Assembly: GCA_018304175.1 (NCBI GenBank) | Contig: JAGVWT010000003.1 | Coordinates: 1-33,981, forward strand | Reading direction: 5' to 3' | Source of the DNA: Candidatus Pacearchaeota archaeon | Lineage (GTDB): Archaea; Nanobdellota; Nanobdellia; Pacearchaeales; GW2011-AR1 | DNA: 33,981 nucleotides | Part shown: positions 17,569 through 26,715 of the stretch, piece after piece | Position numbering within the stretch: position 1 is the first letter of the stretch | Layout of the letters: the number at the start of each line of letters is the position of its first letter | The notes under the pieces: generated by a model | Database searches by the model: none | What the model was told of the DNA's origin: nothing | The model's input: the letters and a program-made list of their open reading frames with translations, nothing else | Translations under genes and position numbers: made by a program

Positions 17569-18246
17569 ATGCTTAAGGATTTTCTTAAAGAGATTGTAAC
17601 CCTCGTTGCTGGAAAACCAGCTGAAAATATAGTGGATCTTCTTGTCGGAAATAAGCATGTAAATGAGTTCTTAATCGCGAAGAAAATGAATCTGACTATA
17701 AATCAGACTAGGAATATCTTATACAAACTTTCTGATGAAGGGATTGTTTCTTCAATGAGGAAAAAAGACAGGAGAAAGGGATGGTATATTTACTTCTGGA
17801 AAATTGAAAATCTCAAGTCGCTTGAATTGTTAAGGGAAAATTACAAAAATAAGATTTCTCAAATAAGCCACCAAATAGAAAATCGGGAGAATAAGATATA
17901 TTATGTATGCGAAAAATGTGGTATTGAATTCAACGAGGAAAACGCGCTTCTTAATAATTTTACTTGTCCTGAGTGTGGAAGTGTTTTTGTGATAAAAGAT
18001 AATACTAAATTTATAAAAGAGCTGAAAAAGAATTTTGACAGATATAAAAAGAAGTTGTCTTTAATAGAATCAGAAATTGAGAAAGAAAAACAATTTTCCA
18101 AGAAAAAAATAAAGTTGCCAATAAAAGCAAAGCCAAAAAAGGCGAAAAAGGTATTTAAGGTGAAAAAAGCAAAGAGGCCAAAAAAGAAAATTACCAAAAA
18201 AAAGTCACCTAAAAAAATAAAAAAGAAAATCAAAAAGAAAAGATAA
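17569..18246 (+). CDS. tfe: Transcription initiation factor TFE alpha (winged helix + zinc ribbon) with basic tail
   Basis: N-terminal wHTH; YVCEKCGIEFNEENALLNNFTCPECGS zinc ribbon; very Lys-rich C-terminus. Confidence 0.87.
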   Translation: MLKDFLKEIVTLVAGKPAENIVDLLVGNKHVNEFLIAKKMNLTINQTRNILYKLSDEGIVSSMRKKDRRKGWYIYFWKIENLKSLELLRENYKNKISQISHQIENRENKIYYVCEKCGIEFNEENALLNNFTCPECGSVFVIKDNTKFIKELKKNFDRYKKKLSLIESEIEKEKQFSKKKIKLPIKAKPKKAKKVFKVKKAKRPKKKITKKKSPKKIKKKIKKKR

Positions 18247-18247
18247 A

Positions 18248-18928
18248 ATGCCTGTTTATAAAATTCATAGAAAAAAAAGTCTTTTTTCTGGATTGAGTGT
18301 CAATGCTGTTTTAATCTTAGTTAATGTGGTCTTTTTTGTTTTGGCATTGACTTTGATTAGTTTTGGAGTAATGAACATGGATTATGTAGCATTGAAGCCT
18401 ACAGCAATTTTTCAAGGCCAATATTTGTGGACATTTTTAACAAGTATGTTCATGCACGGGGGATTTTTGCATTTGTTTGTTAATATGTTTTCATTGTTTT
18501 TTGTCGGAAGCTTGACTGAAAAGATTTTGGGGGCGAAAAGATATCTGTGGTTTTATCTTCTTGCAGGTTTGCTTGCAGGCGGATTTTTTGTTTTGTCAGA
18601 ATTTTTGTTTCCCACAGCCCCGGATATTGCAGCTGTTGGAGCTAGTGGTGCTTTGTTTGGTGTTATAGGTCTTTTAATGCTCTTGACTCCTAATTTGCCG
18701 ATTTATATAATGTTTATTCCCACCCCTATAAAAATGAAATATGCTGCTCCAGGAATGTTGATTGTTTTATGGTTAATTTCTGCCGCACCAATGGCGTTTG
18801 GTGCGGAAAGAATTTTAATAGGAAACACTGCACATCTTGGAGGATTGATTGCAGGAATAATTTACGGATTGTACTTAAGGCAAAAATTTCCAAGGAAAAC
18901 TAAAATGCTTAGTACTTATTTCAGATGA
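18248..18928 (+). CDS. Rhomboid family intramembrane serine protease
   Basis: MFMHGGFLHLFVNMFSLFFVG, GASGALFGVIG, NTAHLGGLIAG. Confidence 0.94.
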   Translation: MPVYKIHRKKSLFSGLSVNAVLILVNVVFFVLALTLISFGVMNMDYVALKPTAIFQGQYLWTFLTSMFMHGGFLHLFVNMFSLFFVGSLTEKILGAKRYLWFYLLAGLLAGGFFVLSEFLFPTAPDIAAVGASGALFGVIGLLMLLTPNLPIYIMFIPTPIKMKYAAPGMLIVLWLISAAPMAFGAERILIGNTAHLGGLIAGIIYGLYLRQKFPRKTKMLSTYFR

Positions 18929-19524
18929 AAAAAAACAAAAAACACAAGAATTTTTTAGCCCAAAATTACGCTGATAGTTTTGGATATATCAAGGAATCAA
19001 AAAATTTTATTTATCTTTCCATAATCGTCTTTTCGTTTTTTTATCTCTTAGGATTTTTAGTCCAGCCTTCTGATTATATTCTCAGTTTTATAATAGATTT
19101 TGTAGAAGAAATACTTGAAAGAACTAAAGATATGTCTCAAATAGAGCTTATTGAATTTGTATTCCTGAATAATATTCAAAGCTCTTTTTTTGCAATGGTT
19201 TTAGGAATTTTTCTTGGCATATTCCCAATTTTTGTTCTTATATTAAATGGATATGTTGTTGGTTTTGTTTCTTTGATTAGTATTGAAGCCGATGGTGCTT
19301 TCAGCATCTTGAGACTTTTACCTCACGGAATTTTTGAATTACCTGCAATTTTTATATCTGCTGGATTGGGAATAAAGTTAGGAACTTTCTTGTTTCAAAA
19401 AAATAAATATAAATCACTAAAATATTATTTTATTAATTCCTGCAAAGTTTTTTTCCTTGTTGTTTTACCTCTTTTAATCATCGCGGCAATAATTGAGGGT
19501 AGCTTGATATTTTTTGGGAGGTAA
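18925..19524 (+). CDS. SpoIIM/DUF95 family membrane protein
   Basis: FLNNIQSSFFAMVLGIFLGIFPIFVLILNGYVVGF...LLPHGIFELPAIFISAGLG. Confidence 0.88.
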   Translation: MKKNKKHKNFLAQNYADSFGYIKESKNFIYLSIIVFSFFYLLGFLVQPSDYILSFIIDFVEEILERTKDMSQIELIEFVFLNNIQSSFFAMVLGIFLGIFPIFVLILNGYVVGFVSLISIEADGAFSILRLLPHGIFELPAIFISAGLGIKLGTFLFQKNKYKSLKYYFINSCKVFFLVVLPLLIIAAIIEGSLIFFGR

Positions 19525-19525
19525 T

Positions 19526-20011
19526 TTATTCTTTTAGTACAACAATATTGGTCATGCCTCTTCTTTTACGCTCAACAAAACCTCTTCCTTCTAATCTGTC
19601 TATAATTCTTGTCATTTTCGCTTTGCCAAAACCACTCTTTTCAATAAGTTCTGCTTGAAATATTGCTTTGTTATCTTTTATCAACTCCAAAACTTTTTTT
19701 TCTTCATTCTTTAATTCTGAAGTGTCAATTTTAATTTTTTTATTTCCTATTTTTTTAATTATTATTCTTTCAGCTGGCTTGGAAAATATCAAGAACAGTC
19801 CAAGGACTATAAGTAACCCAGCAATTCCTAAGGAAAGGTAAGTTTGTTGATTTATTGTTCCATAAGCTGGACAAACTCCAATTCCGTGCTCCTCTGTTAG
19901 AGGGCATCCTTGGATTATTATCTCTTTCATCGCGTTATTGAATAAAAATATTATAAATATAATTAATATGGAGATACTTAAAATTAAATATCCAACATTT
20001 TTGTTTTCCAT
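19526..20011 (-). CDS. Two-TM winged-helix (MarR-like) regulator
   Basis: Two TM segments around loop GCPLTEEHGIGVCPAYG; C-terminal AELIEKSGFGKAKMTRIIDRLEGRGFVERKRRGMTNIVVL. Confidence 0.75.
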   Translation of the reverse strand: MENKNVGYLILSISILIIFIIFLFNNAMKEIIIQGCPLTEEHGIGVCPAYGTINQQTYLSLGIAGLLIVLGLFLIFSKPAERIIIKKIGNKKIKIDTSELKNEEKKVLELIKDNKAIFQAELIEKSGFGKAKMTRIIDRLEGRGFVERKRRGMTNIVVLKE

Positions 20012-20051
20012 AAATTAACTGAATTTCTTTGTTTTAATAATCTTTTGGAAC

Positions 20052-20065
20052 TGAAACTAGTTTCA
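20052..20065. promoter_or_regulatory. Candidate operator palindrome TGAAACTAGTTTCA
   Basis: Perfect 14-bp palindrome between divergent regulator and metal-operon genes, just upstream of a TATA-like TTTTTATAG. Confidence 0.55.
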
Positions 20066-20102
20066 CAAAAGTGTTTTTATAGTAATCTTCTTATTTTATT
20101 TT

Positions 20103-20777
20103 ATGTCGTTTAAAAAATTTTCAAGCTATGTAAGTGAGGAGGAGAATTTAGTCAGGGCTATTTTTGTTTCCCTGTTAAGCTCATTTATTATTTTGGCGTT
20201 TTTTTATTTTTTAATATTAAAGAATATAATAGATTTTATCCCAAATTACGGGTTTTTTTTGTTTTTTGCCATTTTAAGCTACGCTTTTATAATTCCCTCT
20301 ATAAAGCATATTAGAATATACGGAGAATTTGCGTGCATGTCGGGGATGATTATTGGGATGACTATTGGTATGATTTCTGGGTTTCTTGGGGGATTTTACG
20401 TCGGTTCTACTAATGGAATGTTTTGGGGCAGTGTTTTTGGTATGTCAGTTGGAATGTTTTTTGGCATATCAAACGGAAAGTGTTGCGGAATTATGGGAAT
20501 TATTGAAGGGGTATTGGCTGGTTTTATGGGTGGCTTAATGGGGGGAATGACTGCCTTGATGTTATTGAATGATAATTTAAAGTACATGGCTGTAATTGTG
20601 TTTTTTATTTCAGTATTAACTTTATCCGGATTGAATTACATGATTTATAAGGAAACAAGAGAAATAAAAGATAAGAGAAGAGAAAATGATTTCTTTACAA
20701 TATTCTGGAGTGTATTGCTTACAACTATTACAGTATGGTTCATGGTTTTTGGACCAAGGAGCGTTTTATTTCAATGA
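20103..20777 (+). CDS. Gly/Met-rich polytopic membrane protein (metal-associated candidate)
   Basis: SGMIIGMTIGMISGFLGGFYVG...GKCCGIMGIIEGVLAGFMGGLMGGMTA; first gene of the copper cluster. Confidence 0.65.
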   Translation: MSFKKFSSYVSEEENLVRAIFVSLLSSFIILAFFYFLILKNIIDFIPNYGFFLFFAILSYAFIIPSIKHIRIYGEFACMSGMIIGMTIGMISGFLGGFYVGSTNGMFWGSVFGMSVGMFFGISNGKCCGIMGIIEGVLAGFMGGLMGGMTALMLLNDNLKYMAVIVFFISVLTLSGLNYMIYKETREIKDKRRENDFFTIFWSVLLTTITVWFMVFGPRSVLFQ

Positions 20778-21154
20778 AAACTGGAAAAATAATGTTTTAT
20801 ATTATTGGAGTAATCTTTTTAGTCTCAGTCTCAGGTTATTTTATGTTGGGAAATTCTGAAGTGAGTAAAGATGATTACAATGATGAAAGTGGGGAATTCC
20901 AAAAAGTTGTGATAGGAATGAAAGGTTTTAATTATTATCCGAATACCATAACTGTAAAAGAAGGAATTCCTGTTAGAATTTATCTTGATGAAAGTGTTGT
21001 CGGTTGTCTTAGATCATTTACAATTCCTGAATTTGGTGTTGCAAAATATTTAAAGACACAAGAAGATTATGTTGAATTCACGCCAAATAAAAAAGGAACT
21101 TTTAAGTTTGCCTGTTCTATGAACATGGGAACCGGAACGTTAATAGTTGAATGA
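20774..21154 (+). CDS. Membrane-anchored cupredoxin-like protein
   Basis: GFNYYPNTITVKEGIPVRIYLDESVVGCLRSFTIPEFGV...GTFKFACSMNMGTGTLIVE; ATGA overlap. Confidence 0.85.
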   Translation: MKTGKIMFYIIGVIFLVSVSGYFMLGNSEVSKDDYNDESGEFQKVVIGMKGFNYYPNTITVKEGIPVRIYLDESVVGCLRSFTIPEFGVAKYLKTQEDYVEFTPNKKGTFKFACSMNMGTGTLIVE

Positions 21155-21166
21155 AAGGAGGAAAAC

Positions 21167-21400
21167 ATGAAAAACAACAATAATTTGCTGATGTTGGTTC
21201 TTGGAATAGTTGTGTTGCTGATTTTGTTCAGCGGATTCGGAACAATGAACTACGGTTATGGCGGGATGATGGGAATGATGTACGGTAACTACGGGGGTGG
21301 TATGATGCTTTTTGGCTGGCTCTTCGGAGTTTTAATTTTGATAGTGTTAGTGCTTTTAATAGTATGGTTGCTCCAACAAATACAAAATCCAAGGAGATAA
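21167..21400 (+). CDS. Small Met/Gly/Tyr-rich membrane protein
   Basis: Preceded by AAAGGAGG; FGTMNYGYGGMMGMMYGNYGGGMMLFGW between two TM segments. Confidence 0.75.
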   Translation: MKNNNNLLMLVLGIVVLLILFSGFGTMNYGYGGMMGMMYGNYGGGMMLFGWLFGVLILIVLVLLIVWLLQQIQNPRR

Positions 21401-21401
21401 A

Positions 21402-21614
21402 ATGAAAATAAAACTGAAAATCGAGGGAATGCATTGTGCCAGCTGTGCTTCAAATACAGAAAAAAGTCTGAAAAAAATTTCTGGTATCAAGGAAGCAAGC
21501 GTAAGTTTAATGACAAAAAAAGGGATTGTTGAATCAGACGCGGAAATTAACGATGAGGAATTAAAAAAAGCTGTGGCACGGGTAGGATATAAATTAATTG
21601 GGATTGAGAGATGA
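21402..21614 (+). CDS. copZ: HMA-domain copper chaperone (CopZ-like)
   Basis: IKLKIEGMHCASCASNTEKSLKKISGIKEASVSL. Confidence 0.9.
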   Translation: MKIKLKIEGMHCASCASNTEKSLKKISGIKEASVSLMTKKGIVESDAEINDEELKKAVARVGYKLIGIER

Positions 21615-22180
21615 AAAACAAGAGTTTTTATTTGGCTCTGGTTGGGATTTTTATAATTTTAATTTTTATTGCATTTTTCTCTTTTCAAAAAACAGAGACA
21701 AAAAACATTGACGTGGAGAATCTTGAAGAACTTGAAGCAAAATTTTCTTTATTAAATGATGAAAGAACTAATTTTTGCGCAGGACCTGAGATTGTTTCTG
21801 TTGTGGATTCAGAGAGGCTACAGGGAAGCTGTTGTTCTGCAATGGATTTTCATAGATATACAGAGCAAATAGAAGGCCTGAAAAAATTTTCGTATATTGA
21901 AGAAATTCCAAAAGATCCTTATGACATTCCAAAAAAATGGGCAGATGAGTTTATAGAATATTATCAGACAGATTTGGTAGTTGAACAACAGAAAATTTAC
22001 GACGATGCTTCTGAAATTTCTGATGAAAAAGGACCTTGCTGTTGCAAATGCTGGAGATGGTACGCCTACGGTGGTTTGGCAAAATATTTAATAGTAAATT
22101 ATGACTTCACTGCCGAGCAAATAGCGGAAGTCTGGGATTTATCTGATGGTTGCGGAGGTTCAGGACATAGTCACATATGA
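21611..22180 (+). CDS. Cys-rich membrane-anchored protein of the copper cluster
   Basis: N-terminal [41 protein letters not shown]. Confidence 0.7.
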   Translation: MKNKSFYLALVGIFIILIFIAFFSFQKTETKNIDVENLEELEAKFSLLNDERTNFCAGPEIVSVVDSERLQGSCCSAMDFHRYTEQIEGLKKFSYIEEIPKDPYDIPKKWADEFIEYYQTDLVVEQQKIYDDASEISDEKGPCCCKCWRWYAYGGLAKYLIVNYDFTAEQIAEVWDLSDGCGGSGHSHI

Positions 22181-24165
22181 AAATGGAAGAAATGGGTCGC
22201 GAACACGAACAATCTATGGAAATTAATTCACATCACCATTCCGAGCCGCTAGAAGATTCTGAAATAAAATCTTGGTTTAAAAGAACAGTTTGGTCCTGGA
22301 TATTTACAATTCCGATTGCAATATTCATGCTCTCGCAAAGGTTGTTTGGGATTAGCTTAATCCCAGAAAATTATTTGGTTGCTGTCCTGTTAATTTTGGC
22401 TTTTCCTGTTGTTTTTGTTTTTGGATTTGATACTATTAAAGGCGGATTAAGGGGATTGTTTACTTTTTATTTTAATATGGACTCGTTGATAGCTTTGGGA
22501 ACAATAGTGGCTTATCTTACAGGTATTTTCAGTTTTTTTGGAATCGTTGATGATTATTCTGGAGTTGCAGGGATGATAATGGCTTTTTTTACTACAGGAA
22601 AATATGTTGAATCTCTTGCAAGAGGTCGTGCAGGAAGGGAAATAAAAAAACTTCTAGAGCTTGGAGCAAAAAATGCTAAAATTATTAAAGGAAAAGAAGA
22701 AATTGAAATCCCTGTTATTGAAGTTAAAGTTGGAGATGTAATGATTGTAAGACCGGGAGAAAAGATACCCACTGATGGGACTATTGTAAAGGGATACAGC
22801 AGCGTCGATGAATCAATGATTACCGGAGAAAGTTTGCCTGTTGATAAAAAAGTTGGAAGCAATGTTATTGGATCTACTGTAAATCAGGACGGTGTCCTTT
22901 ATGTGAAAGCAACAAAAGTTGGGAAAGATACTTTTCTCGCGCATATAATAGAATTAGTTGAAGAGGCGCAAGGAACTAAAATTCCAATACAAAAATTGGC
23001 AGATAAAATCACAAGTATTTTTGTTCCATCTATTTTAGTAATTTCAATATTAACTTTTGGAGCTTGGTGGTTTTTTACTAATGACATAAGCCGGGCTGTT
23101 GGAGTTTCCGTTGCTGTTTTAGTTATTGCTTGTCCATGTGCATTAGGATTAGCAACTCCTACTGCATTAATGGTTGGAAGCGGAATGGGTGCAAAACGAG
23201 GCATTCTGATAAGGAAAGGAGAAGCGATTCAGACTATGAAAGAAATCAAAATAATAATATTCGATAAAACAGGGACAATAACAAAAGGAAGACCTGAAGT
23301 GAGAAAACTTTATTCTACAGTTAAAGAAAGTTACTTGTTGGAAATTGCATCTTCAATGGAAAGATTTAGTGAGCATTCAATAGCTAAAGCGATAATTGAA
23401 AAAGCAAAATTGAAAAAATTTAGGGAAGTCAAAAATTTCAGAGTTTTAAGAGGAAAAGGGGTTGAAGGAACCATGGGAAAAAACAGGATTATTATTGGAA
23501 ATAAATTATTGATGAATGAAAATAAAATTTCTTTGAAAGATTTTGAAGATAAATTAGATAATTTTGAAAATCAAGGTTATACTGTAGTAATAGTGTCTTC
23601 AGATAAAAAAGTGATAGGAATTATTGGTGTTGCAGATAATATCAAGGAAGATTCTGCAAGGGCGATGGCTCTCCTTAATGTTAAAGGTTATAGAACAATT
23701 ATGATTACTGGGGATAATGAAAGAACTGCTAAGACAATTGCAAATGAAGTTGGAATAAAAGAAGTTATAGCAAATGTTCTCCCAGAAGACAAAGCAAAAA
23801 AAGTTGAAGAATTGCAAAAACATGGTATGGTTGCCTTTGTCGGCGACGGAATAAATGATGCTCCTGCATTGAAGCAAAGCAATGTCGGAATTGCAATGGG
23901 AACAGGAACAGATGTTGCAATTGAATCAGGAGATATTGTTCTCGTAAAAGGATCTTTAACAGGTGTTGTTCAGGCGATAATATTAAGTAAAGCAACTTTT
24001 AGAAAAATAAAACAGAATTTGTTTTGGGCTTTTGCTTACAATACCATCGCAATTCCCGTCGCTGTTTTAGGGTTGCTTCATCCTGTTATTGCGGAGATAG
24101 CGATGGCTTTATCTTCTATAACTGTTGTCGTGAATGCAAATCTCTTAAGAAGGCAAACAATATAA
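22177..24165 (+). CDS. copA: Copper-translocating P1B-type ATPase
   Basis: [55 protein letters not shown]; His-rich N-terminus and no HMA domain. Confidence 0.95.
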   Translation: MKMEEMGREHEQSMEINSHHHSEPLEDSEIKSWFKRTVWSWIFTIPIAIFMLSQRLFGISLIPENYLVAVLLILAFPVVFVFGFDTIKGGLRGLFTFYFNMDSLIALGTIVAYLTGIFSFFGIVDDYSGVAGMIMAFFTTGKYVESLARGRAGREIKKLLELGAKNAKIIKGKEEIEIPVIEVKVGDVMIVRPGEKIPTDGTIVKGYSSVDESMITGESLPVDKKVGSNVIGSTVNQDGVLYVKATKVGKDTFLAHIIELVEEAQGTKIPIQKLADKITSIFVPSILVISILTFGAWWFFTNDISRAVGVSVAVLVIACPCALGLATPTALMVGSGMGAKRGILIRKGEAIQTMKEIKIIIFDKTGTITKGRPEVRKLYSTVKESYLLEIASSMERFSEHSIAKAIIEKAKLKKFREVKNFRVLRGKGVEGTMGKNRIIIGNKLLMNENKISLKDFEDKLDNFENQGYTVVIVSSDKKVIGIIGVADNIKEDSARAMALLNVKGYRTIMITGDNERTAKTIANEVGIKEVIANVLPEDKAKKVEELQKHGMVAFVGDGINDAPALKQSNVGIAMGTGTDVAIESGDIVLVKGSLTGVVQAIILSKATFRKIKQNLFWAFAYNTIAIPVAVLGLLHPVIAEIAMALSSITVVVNANLLRRQTI

Positions 24166-24265
24166 ATTTTGATAGCATCGGTAAAAGTTAGATTTAAATA
24201 CTGTTTTTACATGTTAAATACATATTAAATTAAATAAAAGGAAAATTAAATAAAAGGAGGTTAGA

Positions 24266-24400
24266 ATGAACGATTGGAAAAGGTGGTTGATCGTTTTGGG
24301 AGGAGTTGTTGCTGTAGTTGGACAATTCTGGGGAGCAGAGTTTTACCTACCATTAATCGGCGGGGCAGTAGCAGCAATCCTTGCATTAATCCCTGATTAA
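24266..24400 (+). CDS. 44-aa small membrane protein (absent from ORF track)
   Basis: MNDWKRWLIVLGGVVAVVGQFWGAEFYLPLIGGAVAAILALIPD preceded by AAAAGGAGG. Confidence 0.65.
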   Translation: MNDWKRWLIVLGGVVAVVGQFWGAEFYLPLIGGAVAAILALIPD

Positions 24401-24481
24401 AATTTATTTTTTATTTATAATTTATTATAATTAGAAGTATTTTATATTTCTATAGAAACAGTTTTAGATAAATGTGTAAAA

Positions 24482-24922
24482 TTAGTCTAATCTGTCATAC
24501 GGCGATTTGTTCAACTCATTTGCAACTCTTCTGATGCTGTAAACTGCAAATGCAAAAAACATTATACTTATTGTTACCATAGCGTTGCTTAGGTTCATTT
24601 CAAAAGGTAGAGGGAAAAGCTGTAATCTTATGAAGACAAGCGTGTATGTTAAAGCCAATGACTGGAAAAAAATTCCCCAGACGATGAATACAAAACCAGT
24701 TTTTAAGTCTCCTTGAAAAGGAGAGAGGCTTAACATAAATAAAATTAATATTATTACTCCAATCATAAATCCAACAGCATCAATTAAAGTCAGTGCAAGG
24801 AAGGTATCACCTAGTTCAATCGACAAAGATGTTTCTTCAGCAGTTTCCTGAGCTGAGACAATGCTCGTGACTAGAGCTAAAAAGAATAAAGACAAGAGCA
24901 TAATATTAAATAATTTTCTCAT
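24482..24922 (-). CDS. Signal-peptide-containing polytopic membrane protein
   Basis: MRKLFNIMLLSLFFLALVTSIVSAQ signal-like start and three more TM segments. Confidence 0.65.
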   Translation of the reverse strand: MRKLFNIMLLSLFFLALVTSIVSAQETAEETSLSIELGDTFLALTLIDAVGFMIGVIILILFMLSLSPFQGDLKTGFVFIVWGIFFQSLALTYTLVFIRLQLFPLPFEMNLSNAMVTISIMFFAFAVYSIRRVANELNKSPYDRLD

Positions 24923-25027
24923 TTTTCTAATTCAAAATAGAATTATAATTTTAAATATCTTGTCTTTAGAGAAGCTTTGTAAAATAAGTCGCTCTTGTAA
25001 AAAAGTCCTTTAGGGGGATCAGCACTT

Positions 25028-25243
25028 TTATCTTGCGTCTTTAATGTTTTTTTCAAGTATCTTTTTTAATACCTCTCCCAACACCCAATAATTTTTTTCA
25101 CTTTCAATTTCTTTAACGTAAGCTGAATTATACTGTGAGTTTTTTATTGCACTTATGACAATGCCTGCTCCAAGTAAAGTTCCCATTACTATCGCGAGTG
25201 TGTAATCAAATACTTTTGAGTTTAAACAATATCTTTGAATCAT
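25028..25243 (-). CDS. Hypothetical small protein with one TM segment
   Basis: 71-aa ORF, DYTLAIVMGTLLGAGIVISAI. Confidence 0.4.
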   Translation of the reverse strand: MIQRYCLNSKVFDYTLAIVMGTLLGAGIVISAIKNSQYNSAYVKEIESEKNYWVLGEVLKKILEKNIKDAR

Positions 25244-25279
25244 TTTATCTTTTATTGAATTAACAATGTGTTTTATAAA

Positions 25280-25495
25280 TCAATCTTTCAAATCATTAAT
25301 TCCTAAAAATATCAACAGAATTCCTATAAGCATCAACAGCCAGAATATTCCTCCTTTGAGGAAAACCCATGCAGGGTTCAGGAAGTTGAAATCTTTGCCG
25401 AATAGAGTCCAGTCATATGTTGAAGATGCCCAAGCAATGAAAATCACACCAACTACAACTATTAGCCCAACCAATATTTCTATCCATTTATTCAT
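25280..25495 (-). CDS. Small two-TM membrane protein
   Basis: MNKWIEILVGLIVVVGVIFIAW...FLKGGIFWLLMLIGILLIFLGINDLKD. Confidence 0.6.
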   Translation of the reverse strand: MNKWIEILVGLIVVVGVIFIAWASSTYDWTLFGKDFNFLNPAWVFLKGGIFWLLMLIGILLIFLGINDLKD

Positions 25496-25575
25496 TATTT
25501 TTATGATGTTTTTTTATTTAAAAAGATTTATGTGTTTTTAGTTAAGCTTAAAAATTACCTATATTTACGTAATTC

Positions 25576-26574
25576 ATGAAAAATACAGGTAAAAACACAG
25601 AGAAAATTTCAAGGGAGAACATACTAAAAAACTCCAAGGAAATAGATGGAATTTCAATTAAGGGGTATAATTTTAACAAAGGGGTAAATTATGAAGGGAT
25701 TTTAGACAGCTATTTGTCGACAGGTTTTCAGGCAAGCCACTTTGCAAAGGCAGTTGAGATAATAAACAGCATGATTAAAGACAAAGCCACTGTTTTTCTT
25801 GGATGCAGTTCAAATTTAGTCACATCTGGAATAAGGGATATTGTAAGATATTTAGCAGAACATAAAAAAATTGATGTTTTTGTTACAACAGCAGGGGGCA
25901 TTGAGGAAGACATAATAAAATGCTTTGGAGATTTCAAGTTGGGAAAATTTTCTGCTTCTGGAGAATTGCTTAGGGAACAGGGAATTAACAGGACAGGAAA
26001 TATTTTTATTCCAAATTCAAGATATGTTGAATATGAAAAATTCATGAACAAAATTTTGGAGGAAATTTATGATGAACAAAAGAGAACAGGAGAAATAATC
26101 TCTGTTTCTGAGTTCATTAAAATTCTAGGAAAGGAAATAAACAACAAAGATAGTATTTTGTATTGGTGCTGGAAAAATGACATCAAGGTTTATTGTCCTG
26201 CGATAACAGATGGCTCTACAGGAGATATGGTGCATTTTTTTATGTACAAAAATCCTGATTTGAAAATGGATATTTTCAAGGACATTCACGATTTGAATGA
26301 ATACACAACCACGAGAAAAAAAACAGGAATTATAATTCTTGGAAAAGGAATAATGAAGCACCATATTTGCAATGCGAACCTTATGAGAAACGGAGCTGAT
26401 TATGCAGTTTACATAAATACAGGAGAAGAATGGGACGGTGCTGATTCTAATGCAAGGCCTGATGAAGCTGTTTCATGGGGAAAAATCCAACAAAATAAAG
26501 GAGAAGCAATAAAAGTTTTTGGAGATGCGACAATTTTGTTTCCTTTGCTTGTGGCAAAGACTTTCGCAAAATAA
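25576..26574 (+). CDS. dys: Deoxyhypusine synthase
   Basis: GFQASHFAKAVEIINSMI...VTTAGGIEEDIIKC...WDGADSNARPDEAVSWGKI. Confidence 0.95.
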   Translation: MKNTGKNTEKISRENILKNSKEIDGISIKGYNFNKGVNYEGILDSYLSTGFQASHFAKAVEIINSMIKDKATVFLGCSSNLVTSGIRDIVRYLAEHKKIDVFVTTAGGIEEDIIKCFGDFKLGKFSASGELLREQGINRTGNIFIPNSRYVEYEKFMNKILEEIYDEQKRTGEIISVSEFIKILGKEINNKDSILYWCWKNDIKVYCPAITDGSTGDMVHFFMYKNPDLKMDIFKDIHDLNEYTTTRKKTGIIILGKGIMKHHICNANLMRNGADYAVYINTGEEWDGADSNARPDEAVSWGKIQQNKGEAIKVFGDATILFPLLVAKTFAK

Positions 26575-26715
26575 AAAATTAAGATGAAAATAAAATCAAC
26601 CTTACTAAAAACTTTCCCACCAACCCTAACCCCAACCATCCACCCTTAAATTGATAATCTAATCTAAAAATACAAAAATTCTTTAATCATTAAAATATAA
26701 ATCAATATCAATAAT

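Noticed and set aside
26575-26715. C/A-rich spacer (CCCACCAACCCTAACCCCAACCATCCACCC)
   Set aside because: Purine/pyrimidine-biased spacer between two forward genes with no clear structure, ORF or motif
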